Positions 27,414-36,912 of a DNA stretch of 64,000 nt are shown in pieces. The notes beneath the pieces were generated by a model. That model was not told where the DNA came from. It ran no database searches and saw nothing but the letters and a program-made list of their open reading frames with translations. The stretch comes from Paraglaciecola sp. 20A4. GTDB taxonomy: Bacteria; Pseudomonadota; Gammaproteobacteria; Enterobacterales; Alteromonadaceae. The stretch spans positions 115,682 to 179,681 of the forward strand of contig NZ_WTPY01000006.1 of assembly GCF_011378905.1 (NCBI RefSeq), given 5' to 3'. The position numbers were made by a program, and so were the translations under genes. Numbering within the stretch: position 1 is the first letter of the stretch; each line of letters starts with the position of its first letter.

Positions 27414-27487
27414 ATTAATTCTCCATGTCAGTGTTTGGTCATGCGGTGCATCAAATGGATTTAATGCCCCGCATTGATGAAAACTGT

Positions 27488-28504
27488 TTATGCTAGTGTG
27501 CCTTTAGGCGCAGGCCCAGTACTGCCGCGAACAATTAATTCAAAGGGCATGATGACTTTTGGCGCTTTGGTAATTTTGCCTTCGAGTAAATCGATTAATA
27601 GTGAAACGGCTGATTGGCCGAATTCCTCGGCTGGTTGGGCAATCGTAGTAAGAGGGGGATCGCAAAAAGCAGAAAACGAAATATCATCGAAACCGGCCAC
27701 TGATATATCCCGAGGAATAGCCAGTCCTGCTTGTTTAAAACATTGCATGGCACCTATGGCTGTTTCATCGTTTTCGCAAAAGACTGCGCTTGGGCGATTT
27801 TTATTGGCTAAAATTTTACTCGCTGCATCGTGACCTGACTGCAAGGTAAAGTCCCCGGGATAAAGCAGCGATTCGTCAAACGTTAATCCCGCCTCAGTTA
27901 GCGCATCTCGATAGCCAGCTAAGCGTTCGCACGTCAATGGGCTTGATTGTGGGCCTTTAATCAATGCAATTCTGCTGTGGCCTAATTCTATTAAATGTAG
28001 GGTCATGGCTTTTGCTGCCGAACGATTATCTAGGGTAACAACTGGGCAGTTAATGTCGCTCATGACTTCACACACATTGACCATTGGCAGTAATTCACCA
28101 GGCTTGTTGATCGATGAGTCGAACGGATTATGGGCTCTCAATTGAATTAACCCATCGGCTTGGGAGGTTTGCACCATCTTGGCGTAATTAGCTTCAATGT
28201 CCTCATCACCTAGTGTGTTGGCTAACAGGATGGCGTAACCACGTTGGGCTGCGGCGATCTGCATACCACTGATAACACGAGCAAAGAAAACGTTTGCAAC
28301 AGTGGGTACCAATGCGACTAGGTTATGGGTTTTGCCTGAGCGGAACTTCACTGCCATTAGGTTTGGCTTATACCCAACCTCATTCACCGCTAACATGACT
28401 TTTGAGCGTGTCTTGGGCGATACGCGTTCTGGCTGCTGTAGTGCTCTGGACACAGTGGCAACTGAAACGCCAGCCAAAGTGGCAACTTGACGAATATTAC
28501 TCAT
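27488..28504 (-). CDS. LacI-family transcriptional regulator
   Basis: The 338-residue protein starts MSNIRQVATLAGVSVATVSRALQ, a canonical LacI helix-turn-helix, with the hinge EVGYKPNLMAVKFRSGKTHN and a periplasmic-binding-like effector domain to the end. It is divergent from the sugar operon beginning at 28786. Two LacI-type palindromes lie between them, so it likely represses that operon until a sugar derivative binds. Confidence 0.92.
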   Translation of the reverse strand: MSNIRQVATLAGVSVATVSRALQQPERVSPKTRSKVMLAVNEVGYKPNLMAVKFRSGKTHNLVALVPTVANVFFARVISGMQIAAAQRGYAILLANTLGDEDIEANYAKMVQTSQADGLIQLRAHNPFDSSINKPGELLPMVNVCEVMSDINCPVVTLDNRSAAKAMTLHLIELGHSRIALIKGPQSSPLTCERLAGYRDALTEAGLTFDESLLYPGDFTLQSGHDAASKILANKNRPSAVFCENDETAIGAMQCFKQAGLAIPRDISVAGFDDISFSAFCDPPLTTIAQPAEEFGQSAVSLLIDLLEGKITKAPKVIMPFELIVRGSTGPAPKGTLA

Positions 28505-28545
28505 ATGTAGTTATTAACGTGTTTTTCATAGTTTAAAATACAAAA

Positions 28546-28559
28546 TGTAACCGTTAGCA
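28546..28559. promoter_or_regulatory. LacI-type operator near lacI-family gene
   Basis: TGTAACCGTTAGCA has the central CG and imperfect TGTAAC/GTTACA symmetry of LacI operators. It lies 42 bp before the regulator start and suggests autoregulation. Confidence 0.55.
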
Positions 28560-28687
28560 TTTAATGTAAAAATAATACCGAAGTAATTTAAAAAATCTAG
28601 TTAAATTATGCGATCTCACACTATATTTGTACGTTATTACAACTAACCATTAACAAATAACCGTTGTTTGTCCTATTTATTGCTAAT

Positions 28688-28706
28688 TTTGGTTGACACA
28701 ACCAAA
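28688..28706. promoter_or_regulatory. 8-bp inverted repeat in sugar-operon promoter
   Basis: TTTGGTTGACACAACCAAA is a perfect 8-3-8 inverted repeat, directly next to the LacI-type site at 28707. A different regulator may bind here. Confidence 0.45.
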
Positions 28707-28720
28707 TGAAACCCGTTACA
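28707..28720. promoter_or_regulatory. LacI-type operator upstream of Gfo/Idh operon
   Basis: TGAAACCCGTTACA is nearly palindromic (TGAAAC/GTTACA) and resembles the site at 28546-28559 in reverse. It lies about 66 bp before the operon's first start codon. Confidence 0.55.
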
Positions 28721-28785
28721 TTTTAACGATATTGTACATTTGTATAACATTTGCTGTGGGTCTATAACAGCAAGGGAGTGATTAA

Positions 28786-29967
28786 GTGGCAAAACTAAAC
28801 AGAGTACGAATGGGAATGGTAGGGGGCGGCGAAGGAGCTTTTATCGGTGCTGTACACCGTCATGCATTGGCGTTAGATGGTCAAATTGAATTGGTTTGTG
28901 GGGCGTTTAGTCGCGACAATCAGAACAACCAGCGTACCGGAGACAGCTTGGGTTTAGACGATAATCGAATTTATTCTGGCTGGGAGACGCTATTAACCAA
29001 TGAACTTGCGCTGCCAGAAGATGAGCGTATGCAAGCGCTTATCATTGTTACGCCCAATCATATGCATGTGCCAATCTCTATTGCTGCAATCGAAGCAGGC
29101 TTTCACGTGTTTTGCGAAAAACCTGCGGCTATTTCGCTGGATGAAGCAAATGAATTAAAAACAAAGCTTAAACATAGCGACGTTTTATATGGCCTTGCAC
29201 ACACTTATTTGGGGTACCCCATGGTGTGGCAAGCACAACATATGGTGAGCAGCGGGTTACTAGGCAATATTCGCAAAGTATATGTGGAATACCCGCAAGG
29301 CTGGTTATCGGCTAATGAAGAAAGTCATAATAAGCAAGCGTCTTGGCGCACTGATCCCGCGCAATCTGGTGGCAGTGGTGCTATGGGGGATATAGGTACT
29401 CACGCTTTTGGTTTAGTCGAATTTATATTACAACAGCAGGTGACATCTCTTTGTGCAGATCTGCAAACCCACGTTGAAGGCCGCAGACTTGATGACGATG
29501 GTGCTGCACTTATTCGTACCGATGGTGGCGCCAGTGGCGTATTAATTGCCAGCCAGGTATGTGCCGGTGAAGAGAACGCTTTGAAAATACGTGTTTACGG
29601 TGATAAAGGCGCTATAGAGTGGCAGCAAATGGAACCTAATTCTATTATTCATCGTCCGCTGGGCGAACCTTATCGCGTATTACGTGCTGGCATGGGGCAA
29701 CCTGGATTATGTGAGGAAGCATCTGCTCGATGCCGCACGCCAGCTGGTCATCCTGAGGGATATTTAGAAGCGATGGCTAATTTATATCGCTATTTTGCCA
29801 AGGCCATTAACGAGGCAAAACCCGTAAAAAGCACAATAAATGAGCTCGGTAAGGCTTCTGGCGTGCCAGGGATTGATTCGGGCTTGAGGGGAATGGCGTT
29901 TATTGATGCGATGCTTGCCAGCAGCGTTAGCGAGTCCAAGTGGCACCCCGTACCGAATACTAAATAA
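28786..29967 (+). CDS. Gfo/Idh/MocA family oxidoreductase
   Basis: The 393-residue protein has an N-terminal Rossmann fold (RMGMVGGGEGAFIGAVHRHAL), the EKP motif in VFCEKPAAIS and a C-terminal alpha/beta domain with GSGAMGDIGTHAFGL. Members oxidise sugar hydroxyls with NAD(P), often at C3, or reduce keto-sugars. The start is GTG with AAGGGAG 7 nt upstream. It is the first gene of an operon that continues with a TIM-barrel isomerase, a transporter, a second TIM barrel and a GMC dehydrogenase. Confidence 0.92.
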   Translation: MAKLNRVRMGMVGGGEGAFIGAVHRHALALDGQIELVCGAFSRDNQNNQRTGDSLGLDDNRIYSGWETLLTNELALPEDERMQALIIVTPNHMHVPISIAAIEAGFHVFCEKPAAISLDEANELKTKLKHSDVLYGLAHTYLGYPMVWQAQHMVSSGLLGNIRKVYVEYPQGWLSANEESHNKQASWRTDPAQSGGSGAMGDIGTHAFGLVEFILQQQVTSLCADLQTHVEGRRLDDDGAALIRTDGGASGVLIASQVCAGEENALKIRVYGDKGAIEWQQMEPNSIIHRPLGEPYRVLRAGMGQPGLCEEASARCRTPAGHPEGYLEAMANLYRYFAKAINEAKPVKSTINELGKASGVPGIDSGLRGMAFIDAMLASSVSESKWHPVPNTK

Positions 29968-30041
29968 GTGATTACTGCACAAGCCGGTAATGAGTAAGCC
30001 GCCTAGCGGATTGCATAAGTCGAACAATAAAGGAGAAAGCA

Positions 30042-31094
30042 ATGCCAGCGATCAAAGGCCCTGGAATATTTTTAGCCCAATTCATGGGTGATGAAGCGCC
30101 ATTTAATAGCTTAGAATCGATTGCAACTTGGGCAGCGTCTTTAGGCTACAAGGGCATTCAAGTGCCTACCGTTGATAATCGAATTTTTGATTTAGAACGA
30201 GCTGCTAAAAGCCAAGAATACTGTGATGACGTGATGGCAATTTGTGCCAAGGCCGGTGTTCAAATAACGGAATTATCAACCCATTTACAAGGCCAATTGG
30301 TGGCTGTTCATCCAGCTTATGATGAACTATTTGATAACTTTGCACCTGAAGCATTACGCGGTAAACCAGCCCAACGTACTGAGTGGGCAATAGAACAAAT
30401 GATGTGGGCTGCCAAGGCGAGTCAAAGACTAGGCTTAACGGCTCATGCTACATTTTCTGGCGCATTCTTATGGCACTTGGTTTACCCCTGGCCGCAAAGA
30501 CCTGCGGGCCTAGTCGAACAAGGTTTTGCTGAGCTAGCTAAACGCTGGTTGCCTATTTTAGATGCGTTTGATGACGCTGGTGTGGACGTATGTTACGAAA
30601 TACACCCGGGCGAAGACTTACATGATGGCGCATCATTTGAGCTGTTTTTGGCAGCGGTGAATAATCACCCTAGAGCTAATATTTTATTCGACCCAAGCCA
30701 TTTTGTATTGCAACAATTGGATTATCTGGCGTTTATCGATTTGTACCATGAGCGTATTAAGATGTTTCATGTAAAGGACGCTGAGTTTAATCCTAATGGC
30801 CGTTCGGGAGTATACGGCGGTTATCAAGATTGGAAGGAGCGTCCAGGGCGTTTTCGCTCACTAGGCGATGGGCAAGTGGATTTTAACGGGATCTTCAGCA
30901 AGCTGACGCAATACGGCTTTGAAGGTTGGGCAATACTCGAATGGGAGTGTTGCTTAAAAGATTCAGCTCAAGGGGCAGCTGAGGGGGCCCCGTTTATCGC
31001 CAAGCATATTATTACCCCTGCAGGGCGTGCGTTCGACGATTTTGCCGGTGCAGATAGTGACGAGCAACGTAATCGTCGTATTTTAGGGTTGTAG
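30042..31094 (+). CDS. sugar phosphate isomerase/epimerase-like TIM barrel
   Basis: The 350-residue cytoplasmic TIM-barrel protein shows ASLGYKGIQVPT, ITELSTHLQGQLVAVHPAY, VCYEIHPGEDLHDG, ILFDPSHFVLQ, MFHVKDAEF and AILEWECC. The repeated His/Glu/Asp positions fit a metal-dependent xylose-isomerase-like site. AAGGAG precedes the ATG. With the upstream Gfo/Idh enzyme it probably interconverts keto- and aldo-forms of the imported sugar; the reaction is not known. Confidence 0.88.
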   Translation: MPAIKGPGIFLAQFMGDEAPFNSLESIATWAASLGYKGIQVPTVDNRIFDLERAAKSQEYCDDVMAICAKAGVQITELSTHLQGQLVAVHPAYDELFDNFAPEALRGKPAQRTEWAIEQMMWAAKASQRLGLTAHATFSGAFLWHLVYPWPQRPAGLVEQGFAELAKRWLPILDAFDDAGVDVCYEIHPGEDLHDGASFELFLAAVNNHPRANILFDPSHFVLQQLDYLAFIDLYHERIKMFHVKDAEFNPNGRSGVYGGYQDWKERPGRFRSLGDGQVDFNGIFSKLTQYGFEGWAILEWECCLKDSAQGAAEGAPFIAKHIITPAGRAFDDFAGADSDEQRNRRILGL

Positions 31095-31201
31095 CAATAT
31101 AAAGCGGTACGTACGGGCAAAATACGCGTAAGCACCGCACATAAATGATGAGTGGGCGCAGACACATGCTTGCCACTGCTATCATAATCAAGGGTTAACA
31201 A

Positions 31202-32422
31202 ATGAATACGATAACAACGCGACTAAGCGTGATGATGTTCTTACAATTTTTTATCTGGGGTGGCTGGTTTGTTACCTTAGGCACTTTCTTAGCCAATACC
31301 TTACAAGCATCAGGTGGCGAGATTGGTATGGCCTTTTCGACCCAGTCTTGGGGAGCGATTATCGCGCCGTTCGTGATTGGCTTGATTGCAGATCGATACT
31401 TTAACGCCGAGCGTATTTTAGGTGTGTTGCATTTGATTGGTGCTGTGCTGATGTATTGTTTGTATCAAGCACCTGATTTTGATGCATTTTACCCCTTTGT
31501 ATTGGGATACATGATTGCTTATATGCCGACGTTGGCCTTGGTTAACTCTGTATCATTTGCTCAAATGGATAATCCGTCTAAGCAATTTGGCAAAATTCGC
31601 GTATGGGGCACCGTTGGCTGGATTGTAGCTGGTTTGGCGATTAGTTATGCCTTCTCATGGGATTCAAAGCAAGCTATTGAAGATGGCATGTTGCGCAATA
31701 CGTTTTTATTGTGTGCAGGTGCATCATTAATACTTGGATTATTTAGTTTTACGTTACCTAAAACACCTCCTAAAAGTGCCGGAGAGCGCGTTGGCCTCAA
31801 AGAAGTACTCGGTCTTGATGCACTTGCATTATTAAAAGACAGAAATTTCTTGGTGTTCTTTTTGTCCTCGGTGCTGATTTGCATTCCGCTGGCATTTTAT
31901 TACCAAAATGCCAATCCATTCTTAACAGAAATTGGAGTGGATAACGCCACAGGAAAAATGACCTTAGGTCAGGTATCAGAAGTGTTATTTATGCTAGCTC
32001 TACCGATATTCTTGAATCGTTTTGGTATTAAAATAACGTTATTGATCGGTATGTTGGCTTGGGTTGTGCGTTACGCACTATTTGCTTACGGCGATGCTGA
32101 CGGCGGGGTTGCGCTATTACTGGTAGGTATTGCATTGCATGGTATCTGCTACGACTTCTTTTTTGTTTCAGGGCAAATCTATACCGATTCAAAAGCCGGT
32201 GACAAAGTAAAAAGCGCTGCACAAGGTTTAATTACATTGGCCACTTATGGTGTGGGTATGTTAATTGGCTTTTGGGTTGCTGGTCAGATTACCGAAAAAT
32301 ACACAAATGGCTCAATGCACTCATGGCTCGATATTTGGTTATTCCCTGCTGCGTTTGCCCTCGTTGTGTTCGTTATATTTATGTTCACATTTAAAGATGA
32401 AAAGGTATCAAATAATGAATAA
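31202..32422 (+). CDS. MFS transporter of the nucleoside:H+ symporter (NHS) type
   Basis: The 406-residue protein has about 12 hydrophobic segments and the NHS-family opening (LSVMMFLQFFIWGGWFVTLG), then ADRYFNAERILG and NSVSFAQM, FGKIRVWGTVGWI, which are typical of NupG/YegT-like carriers in sugar clusters. It likely imports a sugar or glycoside. The next gene overlaps its end by 8 bp, indicating coupled translation. Confidence 0.88.
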   Translation: MNTITTRLSVMMFLQFFIWGGWFVTLGTFLANTLQASGGEIGMAFSTQSWGAIIAPFVIGLIADRYFNAERILGVLHLIGAVLMYCLYQAPDFDAFYPFVLGYMIAYMPTLALVNSVSFAQMDNPSKQFGKIRVWGTVGWIVAGLAISYAFSWDSKQAIEDGMLRNTFLLCAGASLILGLFSFTLPKTPPKSAGERVGLKEVLGLDALALLKDRNFLVFFLSSVLICIPLAFYYQNANPFLTEIGVDNATGKMTLGQVSEVLFMLALPIFLNRFGIKITLLIGMLAWVVRYALFAYGDADGGVALLLVGIALHGICYDFFFVSGQIYTDSKAGDKVKSAAQGLITLATYGVGMLIGFWVAGQITEKYTNGSMHSWLDIWLFPAAFALVVFVIFMFTFKDEKVSNNE

Positions 32423-33314
32423 TCCTCGTCGGAGCATGCTCAAAGGCATGGTGGTAACCAGCGCTGCATTAGCCACGGGGACTGCGGTAAGTGGCTGCGC
32501 AAGTACTGTTAAAGAAGCCAATAAGGCGACAATGCCGCATTTTAAAGGCAATATTAATCATTCAGTTGCGCGCTGGACATACGGTGACTTATCTGTCGAA
32601 GAACTGTGCCAAGTCGTTAAATCAATAGGCTTTTCGGCTATCGATTTAATTGGCCCTGATGAGTGGCCGATATTAAAACGTTACGGTATCGATTCGTCTA
32701 TGTGCAATGGTGCTGAACTTAACTTGGTCGATGGCTTTATTCATCCACAATTTCATGACGAACTAGAAAAACGATATCTCAAACACATCGATTTAGTTGC
32801 TGAAGCAGGGTACAAAAACCTCATTTGTTTCAGTGGTAATGCTCGTGGCATGAGCAAAGAGCAAGGGCTTAAAAACGCCGTCACGGGACTTAAACGGATC
32901 ATGCCTTACGCCGAAGAAAAAGGCGTGATTATTCAAATGGAATTATTTAACAGCCGAATCGATCATCCCGATTGCATGGCGGATAGTTCTCAGTGGGGTG
33001 TTGCGCTGTGTAAAGCCTTGGGGTCCCCGAACTTCAAATTGCTATTCGATATTTATCATATGCAAATCAATGAAGGCGATATTATTCGCACCATTCAAAA
33101 TAATCATCAGTACTTTGGCCATTATCACACCGCAGGTGTGCCAGGACGCCATGAAATAGGCGATAACCAAGAGCTTTTTTATCCGGCAATCGCTCGGGCG
33201 ATTAAAGATGTTGGTTTCAACGGCTATCTCGCTCAGGAGTTTATTCCCACCCCTGAAACCAAGACAGGCAAAATCGAATCGTTACGCGATGCAATTAAAA
33301 TTTGTGATGTTTAA
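32415..33314 (+). CDS. Tat-exported lipoprotein-like hydroxypyruvate isomerase family TIM barrel
   Basis: The ATG at 32415, inside the end of the transporter gene, is chosen because a Tat signal follows (NNPRRSMLKGMVVTSAALA) with a lipobox-like VSGC, so the protein may be anchored by a lipid. The 299-residue protein has a TIM barrel with VIIQMELFNSRIDHPDCMAD, LLFDIYHMQINEG, GHYHTAGVPGRHEI and YLAQEFIPT, as in Hyi-type isomerases. It is the third xylose-isomerase-like protein in the locus. Confidence 0.86.
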   Translation: MNNPRRSMLKGMVVTSAALATGTAVSGCASTVKEANKATMPHFKGNINHSVARWTYGDLSVEELCQVVKSIGFSAIDLIGPDEWPILKRYGIDSSMCNGAELNLVDGFIHPQFHDELEKRYLKHIDLVAEAGYKNLICFSGNARGMSKEQGLKNAVTGLKRIMPYAEEKGVIIQMELFNSRIDHPDCMADSSQWGVALCKALGSPNFKLLFDIYHMQINEGDIIRTIQNNHQYFGHYHTAGVPGRHEIGDNQELFYPAIARAIKDVGFNGYLAQEFIPTPETKTGKIESLRDAIKICDV

Positions 33315-33355
33315 CCCTATTGGGTCGTCACGCAGCAAGCAATTAGGGACCGAAA

Positions 33356-35041
33356 ATGACAAATAATCATTATGACGCAATCGTCGTTGGCTCAGGTATC
33401 AGCGGTGGTTGGGCAGCGAAAGAGTTAACTGAAAAAGGGCTTAAAGTGTTAATGCTTGAACGGGGCAGAAACATTGAGCACGTTAAAGATTACACCAACG
33501 CGCATAAAGAAGCGTGGGACTATCCCCACAGGGGCGAACGCACCCAAGAGATGATTGATAATTATCCGGTATTGAAGCGTGATTATCCATTAAACGAACC
33601 GACACTGGGTATGTGGGCAAATGAAAAAGACAGCCCCTACGTCGAAGAAAAACGTTTTGATTGGTACCGTGGTTACCATTTAGGTGGACGCTCATTAACG
33701 TGGGGTCGTCAAAGCTACCGTTTAAACAAAGAAGACTTTCAAGCAAACGGTAAAGAAGGGATCGCAGTTGATTGGCCTATTCGTTATGAAGATGTATCGC
33801 CTTGGTATGATTATGTAGAACGTTTTGCGGGCATCAGTGGTAGCCGTGACGGCTTAGATGTGTTGCCTGATGGGCAATATCAAATGCCTATGCCATTGAA
33901 CTGCGTAGAAAAAGATGTAGCCGCTAGAATTCAAAAGTCCTTTAAAGGTCAGCGTCATTTGATCCCAGGACGCACGTCGAATATGACCGAGCCCAAGCCG
34001 AAAGAAGGTAGAACTAACTGCCAATATCGAAATAAATGCTGGCTAGGCTGTCCATTTGGTGGGTATTTTAGCACCCAGTCATCCACGCTTCCTGCGGCAG
34101 TTAAAACGGGTAACTTAACAGTTCGTCCATATTCTATCGTGACCGAAATTCTCTATGACAAAGATAAAAAACGCGCAACAGGCGTGGCTATTATTGACGC
34201 AGAAACAAATGAAACGTACGAATTTACCAGCAAGATTCTGTTTGTAAATGCCTCGTCATTTAACTCTACGTGGTTGTTGATGAATTCAGCGACTGATGTT
34301 TGGGATGGAGGGCTTGGAAGCAGCAGTGGTGAATTAGGCCACAATGTAATGGATCACCATTTTCGAATTGGTGCCCATGCCATGGTGGAAGGGTATGAAG
34401 ATAAGTACCATTACGGACGTCGTCCAAGTGGTTTCTACGTACCACGTTTTCGAAACTGGGGTGGAGATAAGCGTGACTATGTGCGCGGTTTCGGTTACCA
34501 AGGTTCTGCTAGTAGACAAGGTTGGGGCCGCGACGTAGCCGAAATGGGCATTGGCGCTAATTTGAAAAATGCGGTTAGTGAACCGGGTTCTTGGCAAATT
34601 GGTATGACCGCATTTGGTGAGATGTTGCCTGATCACAGTAACCGAATTTTCTTGGATCCTACCAAGCGCGATAAATGGGGATTACCGGTTTTAGCCATGG
34701 ATGTAGAGATAAAAGAAAACGAAAAGCGCATGCGTAAAGACATGATGCAGGATGCCATCGATATGTTCGAAGCCTCAGGCATGAAAAACGTACAAGGCTA
34801 TGATTCAGATTATTTCCCGGGTCAGGGCATTCATGAAATGGGTACGGCACGTATGGGTCGAGATCCTAAAACATCAGTGTTAAATGGTCATAACCAAGTG
34901 TGGGATGCGCTGAACGTTTTTGTCACCGATGGTGCGTGTATGACGTCAGCTTCGTGTGTTAATCCTTCTTTGACTTATATGGCGTTAACCGCACGTGCGG
35001 CAGACTTCGCAGTTGAAGAGCTGAAAAAAGGGAACCTGTGA
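33356..35041 (+). CDS. GMC-family sugar dehydrogenase, large subunit
   Basis: The 561-residue flavoprotein begins YDAIVVGSGISGGWAAKELTEKG (FAD Rossmann motif) and ends with the GMC C-terminal domain: HEMGTARMG with H493 and NPSLTYMALTARAAD with N536 as the expected catalytic pair. A Cys-rich stretch (NCQYRNKCWLGCPFGG) is typical of membrane-linked gluconate or glucoside-3-dehydrogenases. It has no signal peptide and overlaps closely with the Tat-carrying small subunit gene, which probably exports both. It would oxidise a sugar hydroxyl to a keto group. Confidence 0.92.
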   Translation: MTNNHYDAIVVGSGISGGWAAKELTEKGLKVLMLERGRNIEHVKDYTNAHKEAWDYPHRGERTQEMIDNYPVLKRDYPLNEPTLGMWANEKDSPYVEEKRFDWYRGYHLGGRSLTWGRQSYRLNKEDFQANGKEGIAVDWPIRYEDVSPWYDYVERFAGISGSRDGLDVLPDGQYQMPMPLNCVEKDVAARIQKSFKGQRHLIPGRTSNMTEPKPKEGRTNCQYRNKCWLGCPFGGYFSTQSSTLPAAVKTGNLTVRPYSIVTEILYDKDKKRATGVAIIDAETNETYEFTSKILFVNASSFNSTWLLMNSATDVWDGGLGSSSGELGHNVMDHHFRIGAHAMVEGYEDKYHYGRRPSGFYVPRFRNWGGDKRDYVRGFGYQGSASRQGWGRDVAEMGIGANLKNAVSEPGSWQIGMTAFGEMLPDHSNRIFLDPTKRDKWGLPVLAMDVEIKENEKRMRKDMMQDAIDMFEASGMKNVQGYDSDYFPGQGIHEMGTARMGRDPKTSVLNGHNQVWDALNVFVTDGACMTSASCVNPSLTYMALTARAADFAVEELKKGNL

Positions 35042-35043
35042 TC

Positions 35044-35643
35044 ATGAGTATGAATAGACGCGATTTATTAAAAATGATAGCCGCTGCCACAGGCACGGCG
35101 TTTATCAGCAGTAATGCCATGGCGTATATCACGCTTCCGATGAAAAGTGTTAACCAAACGGACTTTTCTAAAGATGACGTGGCTTTTTTTAACGAAGTGG
35201 GGGAGGTGATTATTCCTCGCACTGATACCCCTGGTGCAAAAGATGCCAACGTGGGGCTTATGATGGCGATTATGGTTACCGATTGTTACACGCCAGCTCA
35301 GAGAAAAGCATTCACTGCGGGGATTGCATCAATCAAAACCTTGGCGAAATCTACTTATGGTAAAGACTTTTTACTATTGAGTAACGACGAGCGTGCCGCT
35401 TTGTTGGCTTCACTGGACGATGAGGCAGGCGTGTTTAATAAGAAGCAGGAGCTTGCCAGTAAAGAGCGTAAAGATGAAGAAAAACAGTTACCACATTCGT
35501 TTACGCTAATTAAACAATTAACCCTGTTTACCTTTTTTACCTCTGAAGTCGGTGCGAATAAAGTGTTGCGCTATGTGGCGATCCCTGGACGCTATGACGG
35601 TGATTTCCCGTATAAAAAAGGTGACAAAGCTTGGGCAACATAA
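35044..35643 (+). CDS. gluconate 2-dehydrogenase subunit 3 family protein (Tat)
   Basis: The start at 35044 is chosen because a Tat signal follows (NRRDLLKMIAAATGTAF). The 199-residue protein matches the small subunit family that partners GMC dehydrogenases: FFNEVGEVIIPRTDTPGAKDANVG near the N-terminus, then FTLIKQLTLFTFFTSEVGANKVLRY and IPGRYDGDFPY. It chaperones and exports the large subunit. A cytochrome c subunit is not present here, so the electron acceptor is unknown. Confidence 0.92.
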   Translation: MSMNRRDLLKMIAAATGTAFISSNAMAYITLPMKSVNQTDFSKDDVAFFNEVGEVIIPRTDTPGAKDANVGLMMAIMVTDCYTPAQRKAFTAGIASIKTLAKSTYGKDFLLLSNDERAALLASLDDEAGVFNKKQELASKERKDEEKQLPHSFTLIKQLTLFTFFTSEVGANKVLRYVAIPGRYDGDFPYKKGDKAWAT

Positions 35644-35752
35644 GTCTTTAAGCCTTTTTTAAACCACTTTAGCTTAAGTACTATGGGCGTTACCCGCCTA
35701 TTTTCCGGCTAAGAAAATTAGCTTCCTTGTTAATCACTTTAACGGGGAAGCG

Positions 35753-36556
35753 ATGCTTAGTAAAAAGAATTTAACCAAGACGGATTACATCATGAAGCAA
35801 TATAAAACCCTGCTCAACCTTACGTTACTTCTTGCCAGTTCAGCTGTCATAAGTAGCTACGCTCAAGCTGAGCAGACTCAGGCTGAGCGCGAGAAGTTAG
35901 CTGAAAAAACCGAAGTCTGGGAACCTGTGCCTGCAAGTGTATCTACTCCGGTCGGCAAAGCACCGTCAGATGCCATAGTGTTATTTAGTGGCGATGACTT
36001 GAGCGCATGGGAAGCCTTAAAAGGTGGCGAAGCTAAGTGGAGCATTGGCGGCGACGTATTAACGGTTAAACCTGGCGCTGGTGATATTAAAACTAAGCAA
36101 AATTTCTGTGACGTACAGTTGCATATGGAATGGCGTACACCGACCCAAGTAGAAGGCATGCAAGGGCAACAACGTAATAATAGTGGGGTGTTCTTCCAAC
36201 AGCGTTATGAAGTGCAAGTCCTTGACTCATATGAGAATCCAACTTACGCAAACGGTCAAGCTGGCAGTGTATACAAACAAACTATTCCTCTTGCAAATGC
36301 AATGCGTCCTGCAGGTGAGTGGCAGTATTACGACATTATATACACAGCCCCACGTTTTAAAGGCAAAGAATTAAACCAGCCTGGATACGTGACAGTAATG
36401 CATAACGGCGTGTTGTTACAAAACCACACCGAGATACAAGGAAAAACAGAATGGATCGGCGCACCTAGCTATGAGGCTCATGGTTGTGCACCGCTTCAGT
36501 TACAAGATCACGGCAACTTAGTTAGCTTTCGTAATATTTGGGTACGCGAGTTGTAA
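35753..36556 (+). CDS. exported 3-keto-disaccharide hydrolase family protein (DUF1080)
   Basis: The 267-residue protein has a signal peptide (KQYKTLLNLTLLLASSAVI, cut near AQA) and one DUF1080 domain (Pfam name 3-keto-disaccharide hydrolase): IVLFSGDDLSAWEA, EWRTPTQ, NNSGVFFQQRYEVQVLDS and VSFRNIWVREL. The first ATG has GGGGAAG upstream; the ATG at 35792 is an alternative with a shorter n-region. Known members cleave glycosidic bonds activated by C3 oxidation, which fits the preceding GMC dehydrogenase. Confidence 0.9.
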   Translation: MLSKKNLTKTDYIMKQYKTLLNLTLLLASSAVISSYAQAEQTQAEREKLAEKTEVWEPVPASVSTPVGKAPSDAIVLFSGDDLSAWEALKGGEAKWSIGGDVLTVKPGAGDIKTKQNFCDVQLHMEWRTPTQVEGMQGQQRNNSGVFFQQRYEVQVLDSYENPTYANGQAGSVYKQTIPLANAMRPAGEWQYYDIIYTAPRFKGKELNQPGYVTVMHNGVLLQNHTEIQGKTEWIGAPSYEAHGCAPLQLQDHGNLVSFRNIWVREL

Positions 36557-36584
36557 CCCAAACGCGAGATAGTTGTAGATCATT

Positions 36585-36610
36585 AAAGAGCCGCATGCGC
36601 GGCTCTTTTT
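36585..36610 (+). terminator. intrinsic terminator after DUF1080 gene
   Basis: AAAGAGCCGC (36585-36594) pairs with GCGGCTCTTT (36599-36608) around ATGC, ending in a T-run. Confidence 0.9.
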
Positions 36611-36707
36611 ATGTGCGGCTTAAAGGTCTAGGTAGGTAGGCAGAATCTCTTCGTTTGGGTGAGCAAAAAGCAATCAAAGCAATTCGCATAAAGATATTAT
36701 TACAATA

Positions 36708-36731
36708 AGGTAAACCGATTTCATTATCGGT
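36708..36731. promoter_or_regulatory. LacI-type operator upstream of sodium/sugar symporter
   Basis: AGGTAAACCGATTTCATT (36708-36725) is repeated exactly at 38731-38748. Here it is part of an inverted repeat ACCGAT-N6-ATCGGT (36714-36731). A TATAGT likely -10 element follows at 36754-36759, about the same distance as in the second promoter. One of the LacI proteins at 40027 or 42527 is the probable binder. Confidence 0.65.
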
Positions 36732-36912
36732 GGTGTTTTGTATTTGGCTCGCGTATAGTTTTTCGCCTGAAATACTTTGATGCACTTAAAAGGCTGCTAA
36801 GTGCTACGTCATACTTTTTGCACCAACTTGCAGGTTGTTCTAAAAAGAGTACTCGCCTTGGTCATAGGGTTGAGTGTTAAGTTTCAACAAACATATGTAA
36901 GGATAATAATAA

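Noticed and set aside
28631-28680. AACAA/TTGTT repeats in the LacI/Gfo divergent region
   Set aside because: Imperfect and scattered; the two LacI-type sites explain the region better.
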